Source: Kordiimonas gwangyangensis DSM 19435 = JCM 12864 (lineage in GTDB: Bacteria > Pseudomonadota > Alphaproteobacteria > Sphingomonadales > Kordiimonadaceae). Taken from it: 64,000 nucleotides of DNA. The stretch covers positions 21,547-85,546 of the forward strand of contig NZ_AQXF01000005.1 in NCBI RefSeq assembly GCF_000375545.1, written 5' to 3'. Made by a program: the position numbers and the translations under genes. The notes under the pieces were generated by a model. That model was not told the origin of the DNA, made no database searches, and saw nothing but the letters and a program-made list of their open reading frames with translations. This document shows positions 27,050 to 35,688 of the stretch, piece after piece; positions within the stretch are counted from its first letter, which is position 1; each line of letters opens with the position of its first letter.

Positions 27050-29083
27050 ATGACGCCCCTTAAAGCATGGGTGCGGCAGCGGGCTTGTTTTGCCCTCGTC
27101 GTCGCCGCACTGAGCGCCAGCGCACCGACCTTGAGCGCAAGCGCAGACGAGCTCGACACTATCATTGAATATGTGCAGACCCGAGACATCGCACCGCCCT
27201 TGCCCCGCAGTTTTTTCAGCCGCCGCGCGGAGTTGCGCGACATTGCATTGTCACCAAACGGCAAGCTCGTCGCCTATATTTTTGAGACTGGTGATGCAAA
27301 ACAGGTGCGACTGTATGATCTTGCGAAAAGCACATATCAGACACTCTTCACGAGCAGGATACTGAGGTCCATACACTGGTCCACCGACGGCGCTCACCTT
27401 TTCATGGAAACAGACCAAGGTATTGCGCGGGTCTCCCTCGCTGCACGTGACCGCCCGTCCCATGTCATCAACCTCGACAGAAAGATTGAAGAAAAGTTTT
27501 TCGGCATTGACCCCACTCACCCGAACGCTTTCCTCGTCGCGCGCCGTATTGAGCGTGATCAGCCACCTGTTCTAACCCGTGTCTTCGCGGATGGTCAGAC
27601 GGAAGAGCTTTATACGCCTGACACCGAAGTTACTGATTTCCTTACCGTGGGCGAAGACCGTAATTTTGCGCTCCAGATCAGAGACAAACAACTTGCTCTT
27701 CTCACCCTTGAAGGAACAACGGAGACAACACTTCTTACCTGCGGTGTAACGGACAATTGCGGCTTGATCAGCTATAGCGCGACCACAGACAGGCTTTATA
27801 TGCGCGGCCACTTCGGTGATGACCTGCTGGGCGTCTATGCAATCAACCCTCATGACGGTTCACACCAGTTGATCCATCGCGATCCGGGTGGGACGTTCGA
27901 CCTCAATTCCGTGAAGATCGACAAGCGCACGGGCATGCCCGCGCTGGTGGGCTACAGAGATGACTACACCTCATTTTACGGCCTCAATGATGCGATGAAG
28001 GGCGCTATGGCCGCTCTGGAAGCGCAGATGCAGGCAGACTATTACCACATCATTCCTGATGCGACGCTTGAGCATTTCGTTGTGATCGACCAAAGCACCA
28101 ATGAGCCCGAGAGGAAAGTCTCGTTCTTCTCAGTCGCCGAACAGAAGCTCACCGCCATCCCCCTCGCGAGCCCTGCAACAGCCGCTGAGCTTAACCACCG
28201 CGACAACGTCGCGCCTCGCATCCCGATATGGTTCACCGCAAGCGATGGCATGGAGTTGCAAGGCTATGTCACGCTGCCGCTTGGCCGTGACCCGGCGTCG
28301 GTGCCGCTTGTTGTGGTTCCGCATGGTGGGCCCTGGGGCCGGGTCGACGGTTCCTACGATGGTCGTGCCCAGTTTCTCGCCAATCGCGGCTATGCGGTGT
28401 TTGAGCCCAACTTCCGCGCCTCCATGGGCTTTGGCCTCAAATACATGACAAGCGGCAAACGTGAATTTGGCGATGGCCGCGTGCTTCAGGACATTCTGGA
28501 CGGCACCAACTATATCCTTTCGCGCGGGATTGGTCGCGTGGGCAACATGGCCATCTTCGGTCATTCCTTCGGCGGCTTTTCAGTCCTCAGTGCATTGTCT
28601 TTCGCACCCGATATGTACCAAGTCGGTATCGCAGGGGCACCACCCGCCGACCTCGCCAAGGCCATCGATCACTACCGCAAAAATCGCGATGATGGTGACT
28701 TCAGCATGAGCTTCGAGTTTTACAAGGACCAAGCCGTCAACCCGGATGATCCGGAAGACCGGCGCAAAATGCACATGAAATCGCCCGACTATCACTGGGA
28801 GAAGATAAACAAGCCCCTATACATTTGGGCAGGAGCCCAAGACCTCAAGGTGTCTGTCCTGGATGTGCGGGACTATGTGCTCAGACTGCAGCATGCAGGC
28901 AAAGCGGTAACATACCTCGAAGAACCGCGAGCAGGTCACAGCCCCAAAGAGCCCATGGCGCGAGAAGCGTATTTCTACATGGTGGAAAAAGCGCTGGCGA
29001 CCCATCTGGGCGGGCCAGAGCCTGAGCCAGTAAATGAGCGCTTGGCGCGTCACCTAAAGCGCGTTTCTCGAGAACTGCGCTAG
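27050..29083 (+). CDS. Exported S9-family (prolyl oligopeptidase-type) serine peptidase
   Basis: The 677-aa protein has a signal peptide (about 1-33, ending LSASA), a beta-propeller N-terminal part (about 60-380) and an alpha/beta-hydrolase catalytic domain. The nucleophile is the Ser in IFGHSFGGFSVL; the acid is the Asp in WAGAQDLKVSV and the base the His in RAGHSPKEP, in the family order. It cleaves short peptides in the periplasm. The gene lies 66 bp after the ABC permease, behind a weak hairpin, so it is probably part of the YtrA-controlled operon. A role in processing or degrading the transported peptide is plausible but not shown. Confidence 0.88.
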   Translation: MTPLKAWVRQRACFALVVAALSASAPTLSASADELDTIIEYVQTRDIAPPLPRSFFSRRAELRDIALSPNGKLVAYIFETGDAKQVRLYDLAKSTYQTLFTSRILRSIHWSTDGAHLFMETDQGIARVSLAARDRPSHVINLDRKIEEKFFGIDPTHPNAFLVARRIERDQPPVLTRVFADGQTEELYTPDTEVTDFLTVGEDRNFALQIRDKQLALLTLEGTTETTLLTCGVTDNCGLISYSATTDRLYMRGHFGDDLLGVYAINPHDGSHQLIHRDPGGTFDLNSVKIDKRTGMPALVGYRDDYTSFYGLNDAMKGAMAALEAQMQADYYHIIPDATLEHFVVIDQSTNEPERKVSFFSVAEQKLTAIPLASPATAAELNHRDNVAPRIPIWFTASDGMELQGYVTLPLGRDPASVPLVVVPHGGPWGRVDGSYDGRAQFLANRGYAVFEPNFRASMGFGLKYMTSGKREFGDGRVLQDILDGTNYILSRGIGRVGNMAIFGHSFGGFSVLSALSFAPDMYQVGIAGAPPADLAKAIDHYRKNRDDGDFSMSFEFYKDQAVNPDDPEDRRKMHMKSPDYHWEKINKPLYIWAGAQDLKVSVLDVRDYVLRLQHAGKAVTYLEEPRAGHSPKEPMAREAYFYMVEKALATHLGGPEPEPVNERLARHLKRVSRELR

Positions 29084-29091
29084 CAAGATGA

Positions 29092-29123
29092 CACTGTGGC
29101 GACGATTATTTGCCGCCACAGTG
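29092..29123. terminator. 10-bp stem-loop between convergent genes
   Basis: CACTGTGGCG (29092-29101) pairs with CGCCACAGTG (29114-29123) around a 12-nt loop, between the ends of the S9 peptidase and the minus-strand DyP gene. It probably serves both as a bidirectional terminator although the T-tract is poor. Confidence 0.55.
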
Positions 29124-29129
29124 ACTTCC

Positions 29130-30563
29130 CTAATAGGAAGCGTTGTCCGTCTGCCGCCAATCACAGTCGTCGCTTGAAAGTGCTTCGAATGCTGCAATAC
29201 CGGGTAGGAAGAAATAGTCGCCACCGCGACACGTTACGAATTGCTTCAACTCGTTGCAGACCATGGTATTTCGGCCCGCACTTTCGTCGCCGGGCACAAT
29301 GAATTTTCCGTCCTCCAGCTGCGTACCCACGATCGGGTCACGGTCGTTGCCCTGGTTGAAGTCGTTGCCGTAATTCACCCATTGCTGCTGCACAAATTCA
29401 AACTGCCGCGAAATGCTGGCATTGAGAACAATGAACATGATGCCCTGCCCTTCCTCGCCGTTGACCTCTGCTTGCGATTTGTTGCGCGGCACGAGGTCGC
29501 CATAGGTGATGGCGCGGCGCAGGATGCGGTGCCGGTCAACGAGGAGCGAGCCATAATCTGCGCCAAAACTGTCGCGCGGGTTGGTGCGCCGGATGTGTGC
29601 ACCCATGGGGCATTGCCGTCCGTCCGGATCACTCGCGTAGGTGAAGTCATAGTCACCCTTGGAAGCCATCAGCGGTGTACCGTCCCGCCGCCTGCCAACC
29701 ATACGCGCGCCAATATCATCACCGGACCGGCCAAGCTTTTTGGCCTGCCCCTTCAGATAGTCGCGGAACAGGTCAACGTCCTGCGCCAGTTTACGCAGCA
29801 CCATGAAGGAACCGTTCCACGAAAAAGCAGGCGGTTTGGGAGCAGGTGGAATTTCGCCGTTGGTATCTATGTGGCCTAACAGGAACTCACCGGGCGGAAA
29901 GGTGTGCCATTTGCCTTTTGGGTCCAGCACACCGCCACCGACCACATGTTTATCCATAATGCCGCGGATAGGCGGGTTGCCCATGCCGTCACGGAAGCCG
30001 AACTGCTCCAGAAGGGACGGCTTGTCCGGTTGGCTTTTGGGGTCATCGATATAAACCGGCACGTCGGGGCTTGAGACAATGCGCGAGGTATCCTGCTGCC
30101 CAACAATGGCAACGCCCTTCGCACCCTTCACCCATTTCTCGAACCCCGCGCACCATGCCTCAAGGCTCTCGTCGCTGCGCGCATAAACACCGACCCAGAC
30201 ATGGACCTGATGCCCATCCCATATGGCATCCCATTTCTCAGGGCTGCTGGCGCCAAAGTCACCGTTGATGGCTGCGCGGCGGCGCATGCCGTCGCGGTAG
30301 TCTTCCGGCATGCTGAACAGCAGGTCGTTATCGAGCTTGAGTGCCGTCAGCCCTGCATGGGTCAGCGCCGCGTTGACACAAATATCTGGCTTGTCGGCAA
30401 GGTCATGGATCGTTGTCAGCGGGCTGAGGTGGCGCAGGAGCCGTCGGCCCGCATCATCAGTTTTATAGGCGCAGTAATAAAACCGCCCCTTGGGCCAACC
30501 AAGCCCGATACCCTTGAAAAGCGCCTGAATGTCTTTGGTATTGATAGATGCCGGTGATGTCAT
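29130..30563 (-). CDS. DyP-type heme peroxidase
   Basis: The 477-aa product has the DyP signature GFRDG at 189-193 (D192 is the distal acid), the proximal heme-ligand region PMGAHIRRTNPRD with H323, and a following Arg-rich stretch (RHRILRR) with the distal arginine. It has no signal peptide, so it is probably cytoplasmic or encapsulated. The ATG at 30563 is chosen because it overlaps the preceding stop as TGATG and has GGGAGC upstream. It is the last gene of a six-gene minus-strand operon (diguanylate cyclase, patatin, P450, two orphans, DyP). Length is above the A-type DyPs and fits the longer C/D-type group. The substrate may be a lipid or hydroperoxide made by the operon; that is inference. 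Confidence 0.9.
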   Translation of the reverse strand: MTSPASINTKDIQALFKGIGLGWPKGRFYYCAYKTDDAGRRLLRHLSPLTTIHDLADKPDICVNAALTHAGLTALKLDNDLLFSMPEDYRDGMRRRAAINGDFGASSPEKWDAIWDGHQVHVWVGVYARSDESLEAWCAGFEKWVKGAKGVAIVGQQDTSRIVSSPDVPVYIDDPKSQPDKPSLLEQFGFRDGMGNPPIRGIMDKHVVGGGVLDPKGKWHTFPPGEFLLGHIDTNGEIPPAPKPPAFSWNGSFMVLRKLAQDVDLFRDYLKGQAKKLGRSGDDIGARMVGRRRDGTPLMASKGDYDFTYASDPDGRQCPMGAHIRRTNPRDSFGADYGSLLVDRHRILRRAITYGDLVPRNKSQAEVNGEEGQGIMFIVLNASISRQFEFVQQQWVNYGNDFNQGNDRDPIVGTQLEDGKFIVPGDESAGRNTMVCNELKQFVTCRGGDYFFLPGIAAFEALSSDDCDWRQTDNASY

Positions 30564-31138
30564 CAGAAGCTCCCGGGTTTCGGAATATCGGGATGGACAA
30601 ATTTCTCGCGGTCTTTCTGCCATGCGTTTTTGAGCTTGGCGTCCGAAAGACCTTCATGGGCCGAAACCCAGTCCCCCAGCATCTGTTTGCGCGATACAGC
30701 CTTCAGCGTGTCCTGCACGCTGTTCGGGAAACCTGCATAGCCAAGCGGATTGTTGAACATGCAGCGCGCGATATAGCGCCGGAAAAAGACCGAACCCTTA
30801 TAGTCCGGGTAGCCAATGCACTGGCCCCATACGGCCTCAACAAACGATGGCTGCACGCGGTACAGGCAATCGAGGAAATCATCGATGTGGCCATCAAGGT
30901 CGACCACAAAAAGCAGGTATTTGGTCTTGATATGCGCGCCAGACGTATCGCCCATGGGCGGTATCAACTGGTCAAGGATTTGCAGCCGCGCCATATGGAC
31001 CATGGGGCAATCGCTGAACGGGCTATTTTCCTGTTCGTGGGCGGCCAACGTGTCACGCAGCTTTTGCATCTTGTTACCGGGATCATTCCGGTGATGGCAA
31101 ATGGGCGACAGGGCGGTCAGGAAGCTATGGTCGGTCAT
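30563..31138 (-). CDS. Orphan protein of P450-DyP operon (1 of 2 related)
   Basis: I do not recognise the family of this 191-aa protein. It has no signal peptide or transmembrane helix. One segment (residues about 48-95) reads PMVHMARLQIL, then KTKYLLFVVDLDGHIDDFLDCLYR. The adjacent gene has the same pattern (FIHFARWITVP, then YDLYVFTTNFNGSWDQYIDAFGR), so the two are probably diverged paralogues with a ferredoxin-like alpha/beta core similar in outline to DyP half-domains. Four cysteines are present. The start overlaps the previous stop by 4 nt and the stop overlaps the DyP start by 1 nt, so the proteins are made in step. A structural partner or a degenerate peroxidase-like subunit are possible roles. 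Confidence 0.65.
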   Translation of the reverse strand: MTDHSFLTALSPICHHRNDPGNKMQKLRDTLAAHEQENSPFSDCPMVHMARLQILDQLIPPMGDTSGAHIKTKYLLFVVDLDGHIDDFLDCLYRVQPSFVEAVWGQCIGYPDYKGSVFFRRYIARCMFNNPLGYAGFPNSVQDTLKAVSRKQMLGDWVSAHEGLSDAKLKNAWQKDREKFVHPDIPKPGSF

Positions 31139-31791
31139 GTTGTCACCTCCAGCGGCCGCGCACGGTAGGTAAGCGCCGACTGGCTGGCCTCAAGCTGACC
31201 GGTGGTTGCGATCATTGGCGACACGTCGGTTACAAAAGCGCGGTAGAGCTTGCCGAACTCTTCACTCGAAAGCTCATCATGCGTTGCAGCCAGAAACGCA
31301 TCCAGCTTCGGTTCAAGCTCATTCGCCTTGGCGATATCGCGCACCGAGGCACCGGGATAGGCGTTATAGTAAAGGTCCTGCGGTTGCTGGTAGTAGCGGA
31401 TATACTGCTTGAACAGCCGCATGGGCCAAGGCCCCGGGAAGCCCGCACTTGTGTACCACAGCATATTGAGGCCCTTGCTGACCGCATGAATGCGGCCAAA
31501 GGCATCGATATACTGGTCCCACGAGCCATTGAAGTTGGTGGTGAAGACATAAAGATCATACGGCCAATGTTCGACCGGCTGATCGGCACTCAGGCGCGGC
31601 AGCTTATTGCCCGGCACCGTGATCCAGCGCGCAAAATGAATGAAGGCAAGCTGCCCCACGATGGTGAGCGGCAGATGTTTGAACACAAGGAGTATGATGC
31701 GGGAACCAAGGCTCCGCCAACCACGACGGATCGGCGTTATCACCGTCATCGGGAACGCCTTACCTTGAAAATGCGTTGGAATTAGCGGCAT
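31135..31791 (-). CDS. Orphan protein of P450-DyP operon (2 of 2 related)
   Basis: The 218-aa product is of unknown family. Its N-terminus has a hydrophobic stretch (SRIILLVFKHLPLTIVGQLAFIHFARW, about 30-56) that could bind a membrane. The motif FARWITVP ... DLYVFTTNFNGSWDQYIDAF is shared in outline with the downstream orphan. Later an aromatic-rich segment (KGLNMLWYTSAGFPGPWPMRLFKQYIRYYQQPQDLYYNAYPG) could line a lipid-like pocket. Its start lies 3 bp after the P450 stop, and its stop overlaps the next start. An ATG at 31749 is an alternative. Co-occurrence with P450, DyP and patatin suggests a role in oxidising membrane-derived lipids. Confidence 0.65.
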   Translation of the reverse strand: MPLIPTHFQGKAFPMTVITPIRRGWRSLGSRIILLVFKHLPLTIVGQLAFIHFARWITVPGNKLPRLSADQPVEHWPYDLYVFTTNFNGSWDQYIDAFGRIHAVSKGLNMLWYTSAGFPGPWPMRLFKQYIRYYQQPQDLYYNAYPGASVRDIAKANELEPKLDAFLAATHDELSSEEFGKLYRAFVTDVSPMIATTGQLEASQSALTYRARPLEVTT

Positions 31792-31794
31792 GCC

Positions 31795-33039
31795 TCACTC
31801 CTCGCTATTGTAGGTTATCACCAGATTCCAGGGGAAATTGCCATTGAAGGTCATCTTGCCCACTGGTTTCGGCACCCGTTTGAGAAGTGCGATGAAAATC
31901 TCCTCCATCATCACATCAGCGATGGCGGCACCAACGCAGTAATGGAAGTGGTAGCCATAGATGAGATACACATCGCGGGACCGGTTCGGGTTGAATTCAT
32001 AAGGCTTCACGATGCGGCGGCTATCAAGCATCGCAGACATGCCGGAGATATAGACCATGCGGCCTTTTTTGATTTTGTAGGTCTTGGTGCTGCCGATGCC
32101 GATTTCCTGATCCTCCGGCACAGTGCGCCATAGACCGGGCAGGATATAGCTTATGCGCAGCGCTTCCTTCACCACATGCAACATGCCGGTTCGGTCGCCG
32201 GCGCCCGCAGCCTCAAGCCCAAAGCGGTAACCGTCCTTGTTATGCAGGATGGTGTCGAAGGCGTGGCCGTTCGCCAGCGTATTGGTAGGCAGATAGCCCA
32301 TGATCATACCCATGAGGTAGGATCGCAGATGTTGGTCATCGACAATCTTTTGCGCGTGGCAGCGACCAATGATTGTTGTGTCCGGCAGCGGGTTCTTGTG
32401 TGCTGCGGCAATCGCCTCATCAATCACTTTCCAGACAATGGAAATGGCCTGCTGCGCGCTTTCCACCACCTTGGGCGCGAGGGACTGCGATCCGAACAGG
32501 AACCCGGCCACATGCATACAGCCGTCAAAGAAACTTTGTTTATCCTCTTCAGGGATGGGAACGCCATAATACCGCTCAATCACAGCTTCCGTGACGGGTA
32601 CCATCAGGCCCTGGATCGCATCGATGCGCCCACCGGCCTTTTTAAGCTCCTCCTCGCTCACCTCACGCGCAATCTGGCGCACGAAGTCGAGGTCGCTCAT
32701 GCGCCATAGCTCCTTCACCTGCTTCAGAGTTTCCCAGTAAGCAGGGGTATCCTTCATGGCGAGAAGGAAGGTGGGGTTCCAGTCCAGATAGTTCACCTGC
32801 CGCTGGTACGGCACCGGAAAATCATTCTGGCGCTGAAACACTTCCTGCACATTGTCGAAACTGGTGACAATCACGGTGTTGGTAAATGGAAAGCGAAAAA
32901 CTGGCGCCAATTTACGCAAAATCCCGAATGTGAACGGGATAAGCTGCCGCACAAGCAGAGTAGTGAAAAATTGGGCAATAGGTCCCGGACGGGTATCATC
33001 CAGGCTGAACTTGTTACCGCTGTCGGCTTGAGGTGCCAT
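31795..33039 (-). CDS. Cytochrome P450, noncanonical oxygen-activation helix
   Basis: The 414-aa protein has the K-helix ExxR as E292-A-L-R295 and the heme loop YGYHFHYCVG at 361-370 with the thiolate ligand C368. The I-helix, where typical P450s have A-G-x-D/E-T, reads MGMIMGYLPTNTLANG at about 243-258. It therefore lacks the acid-alcohol pair that delivers protons to the iron-oxygen intermediate. P450s of this type (peroxygenases, CYP74-like hydroperoxide isomerases, C-terminal domains of fungal Ppo enzymes) act on peroxides rather than O2 and NADPH. No ferredoxin or reductase is adjacent. The ATG at 33039 has AGAGGGGG 6 nt upstream, better than the farther-out start at 33120. Confidence 0.85.
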   Translation of the reverse strand: MAPQADSGNKFSLDDTRPGPIAQFFTTLLVRQLIPFTFGILRKLAPVFRFPFTNTVIVTSFDNVQEVFQRQNDFPVPYQRQVNYLDWNPTFLLAMKDTPAYWETLKQVKELWRMSDLDFVRQIAREVSEEELKKAGGRIDAIQGLMVPVTEAVIERYYGVPIPEEDKQSFFDGCMHVAGFLFGSQSLAPKVVESAQQAISIVWKVIDEAIAAAHKNPLPDTTIIGRCHAQKIVDDQHLRSYLMGMIMGYLPTNTLANGHAFDTILHNKDGYRFGLEAAGAGDRTGMLHVVKEALRISYILPGLWRTVPEDQEIGIGSTKTYKIKKGRMVYISGMSAMLDSRRIVKPYEFNPNRSRDVYLIYGYHFHYCVGAAIADVMMEEIFIALLKRVPKPVGKMTFNGNFPWNLVITYNSEE

Positions 33040-33161
33040 ATGTTCCCCCTCTTTTGCATATGCATGCAACGCCCCCGCCCCCAGGGATATGTGTAACACC
33101 CACTGGTTGAGAGTACCCAAGGCCTGAGTTACTGTCCAGTGTCCATTAACTATGTTTGAGG

Positions 33162-34028
33162 TTATATCTTTGTGACAGCCAGATAGTCGGCTGTGGCTTT
33201 GTAGCCAGAAGCAAACAGCTGATCGAACCCATCATCAGACAGCGTAAGGTCTGTGGCATGGAAGCCCAGGTCGTCAATCAACACACTACGCGCCACAAGC
33301 GCAGGGTCTTGCATAAAGTCGATCGTCTGCGCTTTCAGGAGTGCTGCGAAAAGGCTTTTGGCAAAGCTGAACATACCATCAATGGGCCTTGAGGGCGTTG
33401 CCGCATTCCGGAAACAGAAGCCAAGGGTTTGACCCGCCCCCGCGCCAAGGCCATCGAATGCGTCAATGGGGTAGTTATAGACCGTACCACCATCCACATA
33501 GATGTTGTTATCCGGCTTGCCATCAGGAAACTGCCATGCTGAATACATCAGCGGGATAGACATGGAAGCCCGCACGGCCCCCACAACCGAAGTATCTGGC
33601 GTACATTCCGCAGAAAATTCACGGGTATTACAGGACGTGAGATCTGTCGCAAAAACTTTGAGGTCACGCGCACCGCTCGCGGCAAGACCATTGAAAGTGA
33701 CATCAGCAGGCAGGCCCGCATTTGTCACCTGTGCCTCGATCCAGTTATAAAGCACATCGCCTTTATATAAGCCGTAGTGCGTAGCGAGGCGTAGTGGGTT
33801 TGGGCTGTCTTCCAATGTCTCGAAGTGGATTGACTTGAGTGCGGACGCCAGCCCCTCCGATGTTGCGCCCATGCTGACCAGAAGTGCGGCAAATGCGCCG
33901 GCAGACGCACCGGCCACCCGCCGCACCGAGGTGAGCAGCCTCTGTTCCTCTAGCGCTTTCAGCGCGCCCGCAAAAGCGATACCGCGCACACCGCCACCCT
34001 CGAACACCAGATTATCAAACGCCGTCAT
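33162..34028 (-). CDS. Patatin-like phospholipase
   Basis: The 288-aa protein has the oxyanion loop EGGGVRG at 10-16, the nucleophile elbow GASAG with S42, and the second dyad residue in DGG (D179), which together define the patatin Ser-Asp catalytic dyad. It would release fatty acids from phospholipids or other acyl lipids at the inner membrane. It has no signal peptide. The ATG lies 14 nt inside the end of the diguanylate cyclase gene, and the P450 start is 122 bp downstream. A lipase feeding a peroxide-type P450 and a peroxidase resembles fungal and plant oxylipin pathways in logic. Confidence 0.9.
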   Translation of the reverse strand: MTAFDNLVFEGGGVRGIAFAGALKALEEQRLLTSVRRVAGASAGAFAALLVSMGATSEGLASALKSIHFETLEDSPNPLRLATHYGLYKGDVLYNWIEAQVTNAGLPADVTFNGLAASGARDLKVFATDLTSCNTREFSAECTPDTSVVGAVRASMSIPLMYSAWQFPDGKPDNNIYVDGGTVYNYPIDAFDGLGAGAGQTLGFCFRNAATPSRPIDGMFSFAKSLFAALLKAQTIDFMQDPALVARSVLIDDLGFHATDLTLSDDGFDQLFASGYKATADYLAVTKI

Positions 34029-35688
34029 GAAATACCGTTACCCGGTTGCGACCGGTATTTTTGGCGTGGTAGAGCGCCTTGTCGCCCGCATCAAAAAATT
34101 CTGCGGCGTCGGAGAATTCGCCGTCCTGCCGACTGACGACTCCGATACTGATAGTCACCCCCTCAAACGGCACATCTTCACTGGCACGTTCCCGCAGCCG
34201 CTCTGCCAGCACGCAGGCTTCTTCAAGGCCAGTGCGCGGCAACAGTACGGCAAACTCCTCACCGCCATAGCGGAACGCAACGCCAGGGCGGCGGATCTGT
34301 TTCTTGAGCACAAGCGCAAGTTCGATCAGCACCCTGTCCCCTACCGCGTGGCCGTGCCGGTCGTTGAAATCCTTGAAGTGGTCAACGTCCATCACCAGAA
34401 GGGAAAGTTCCGCTTCCGGCCGGTCACTGACCTGAAACTCCTCTTCCAGCTCTTCATCAAAATGCCGCCTGTTGGCAAGGCCCGTGAGGCCGTCATAATT
34501 GGACTGGATGCGCAACTCCCGCACCCGCACGCCAAGCGCGACAGACAGGAAGACAAACTCGAAAAACGAACCAACCTGAAAGCCGTAATGGGTGATGAAA
34601 TTATGCGGCAGGATGGCAAAGACCTTGAGAAGGTACAGTAGCAGCCCGCCAAGGAATACGGACCATGCCCAAAGATAGTAGCGCGCTGCAGCCTCGCCGC
34701 GCAGGTGGGCGACGACGCCCATGGATATGACCAGCACAAGCGCGAGCAGCAGAAATACCGCCAGTGGCTTGACCAGAATACCGTAGCCCAGCACCGGTAC
34801 CGCGAGCAGCACGCCACCCAGTACCAGTTGTAGCAAAGTCACCGCCCGATAGAGGAAGTAGGATAGCTTGCGAATACCCAGAAGCGAGCGGCAGAACTGA
34901 AGCAGGAAAATGATGGATAGCGTTAGAAGGACGGGCCGGCTGAGCTGGCCGAACTCGGGGGCTTCGGGCCATAAGTATTGGAACGCAAAGCCGTTGAACG
35001 CCAGCATGTAGCTGCTGTAGCTGATGATATAGGTAAGGTAGTAAAGAAGTGCTACCTGCCGGTCCATCAGATACAGGAGCGAAATGCACAGCGCCAGCAG
35101 CATGAAACCGCCAAAATAGGCGCCGAATATGAGATATTCGAGCTCAATTTCAGGCACCAAAGTGCGGTCGCCAAAAAGGCTCAGCCCGATATTTATGGGG
35201 CCCTTCGAGCGCACCCGTACATATACCGTCTGCTCTTCCTCAGGCATAAGGCTGAGAGGAAACAGGAAGTCCCGGTGTTCTATTGCGCGGGTTGTGAACG
35301 GATGACGGTTGCCTGTTTTCCATGAACGAACAAGCTCATCACCCGAAAACACCCAAACTTCAACATGGTCGAGAAGTGGGTAGTCGAGCTTCACGATAAC
35401 ATTGTGAAGGTCAGCGTCATTGTTGGTCAGCGAAAACCGTACCCACCAGTCAGAAGTGGAGAAACCATAATTTGCAGTGCCCGCATCCAGACGCTTGAAC
35501 CGGGCATTAAATGCCTCGTCTTGCAGGTCTTTCTCACCGAACTGACTGTCCGGATCTTCCATCACTGCCAGATAGGGGGTCAGGTCTACTTTTGTCGGCA
35601 AAGCCTCGAGCTCAAGCCCTGGCGCCGCATGCACCAAAGGTGAAATGCACAGCAGAACAACCCAAAAAAATGCTTTTGTCAGTTTCAC
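34015..35688 (-). CDS. Membrane diguanylate cyclase with 7TMR-DISM sensor
   Basis: The 557-aa protein has a signal peptide (1-21), a periplasmic 7TMR-DISM extracellular domain (about 30-180, WWVRFSLTNNDADLHNVIVKLDYPLLDHVEVWVF), seven transmembrane helices (about 185-385) and a C-terminal GGDEF domain (about 395-557). The catalytic site is GGEEF at 475-479, so it should make c-di-GMP. The inhibitory I-site position, normally RxxD, is RRPG (466-469) and should not bind product. DISM domains usually sense small carbohydrate-like or lipid-like ligands. It is the first gene of the operon and overlaps the patatin gene by 14 nt, so it may couple envelope sensing with the lipid-modifying enzymes. Confidence 0.88.
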   Translation of the reverse strand: MKLTKAFFWVVLLCISPLVHAAPGLELEALPTKVDLTPYLAVMEDPDSQFGEKDLQDEAFNARFKRLDAGTANYGFSTSDWWVRFSLTNNDADLHNVIVKLDYPLLDHVEVWVFSGDELVRSWKTGNRHPFTTRAIEHRDFLFPLSLMPEEEQTVYVRVRSKGPINIGLSLFGDRTLVPEIELEYLIFGAYFGGFMLLALCISLLYLMDRQVALLYYLTYIISYSSYMLAFNGFAFQYLWPEAPEFGQLSRPVLLTLSIIFLLQFCRSLLGIRKLSYFLYRAVTLLQLVLGGVLLAVPVLGYGILVKPLAVFLLLALVLVISMGVVAHLRGEAAARYYLWAWSVFLGGLLLYLLKVFAILPHNFITHYGFQVGSFFEFVFLSVALGVRVRELRIQSNYDGLTGLANRRHFDEELEEEFQVSDRPEAELSLLVMDVDHFKDFNDRHGHAVGDRVLIELALVLKKQIRRPGVAFRYGGEEFAVLLPRTGLEEACVLAERLRERASEDVPFEGVTISIGVVSRQDGEFSDAAEFFDAGDKALYHAKNTGRNRVTVFHDGV

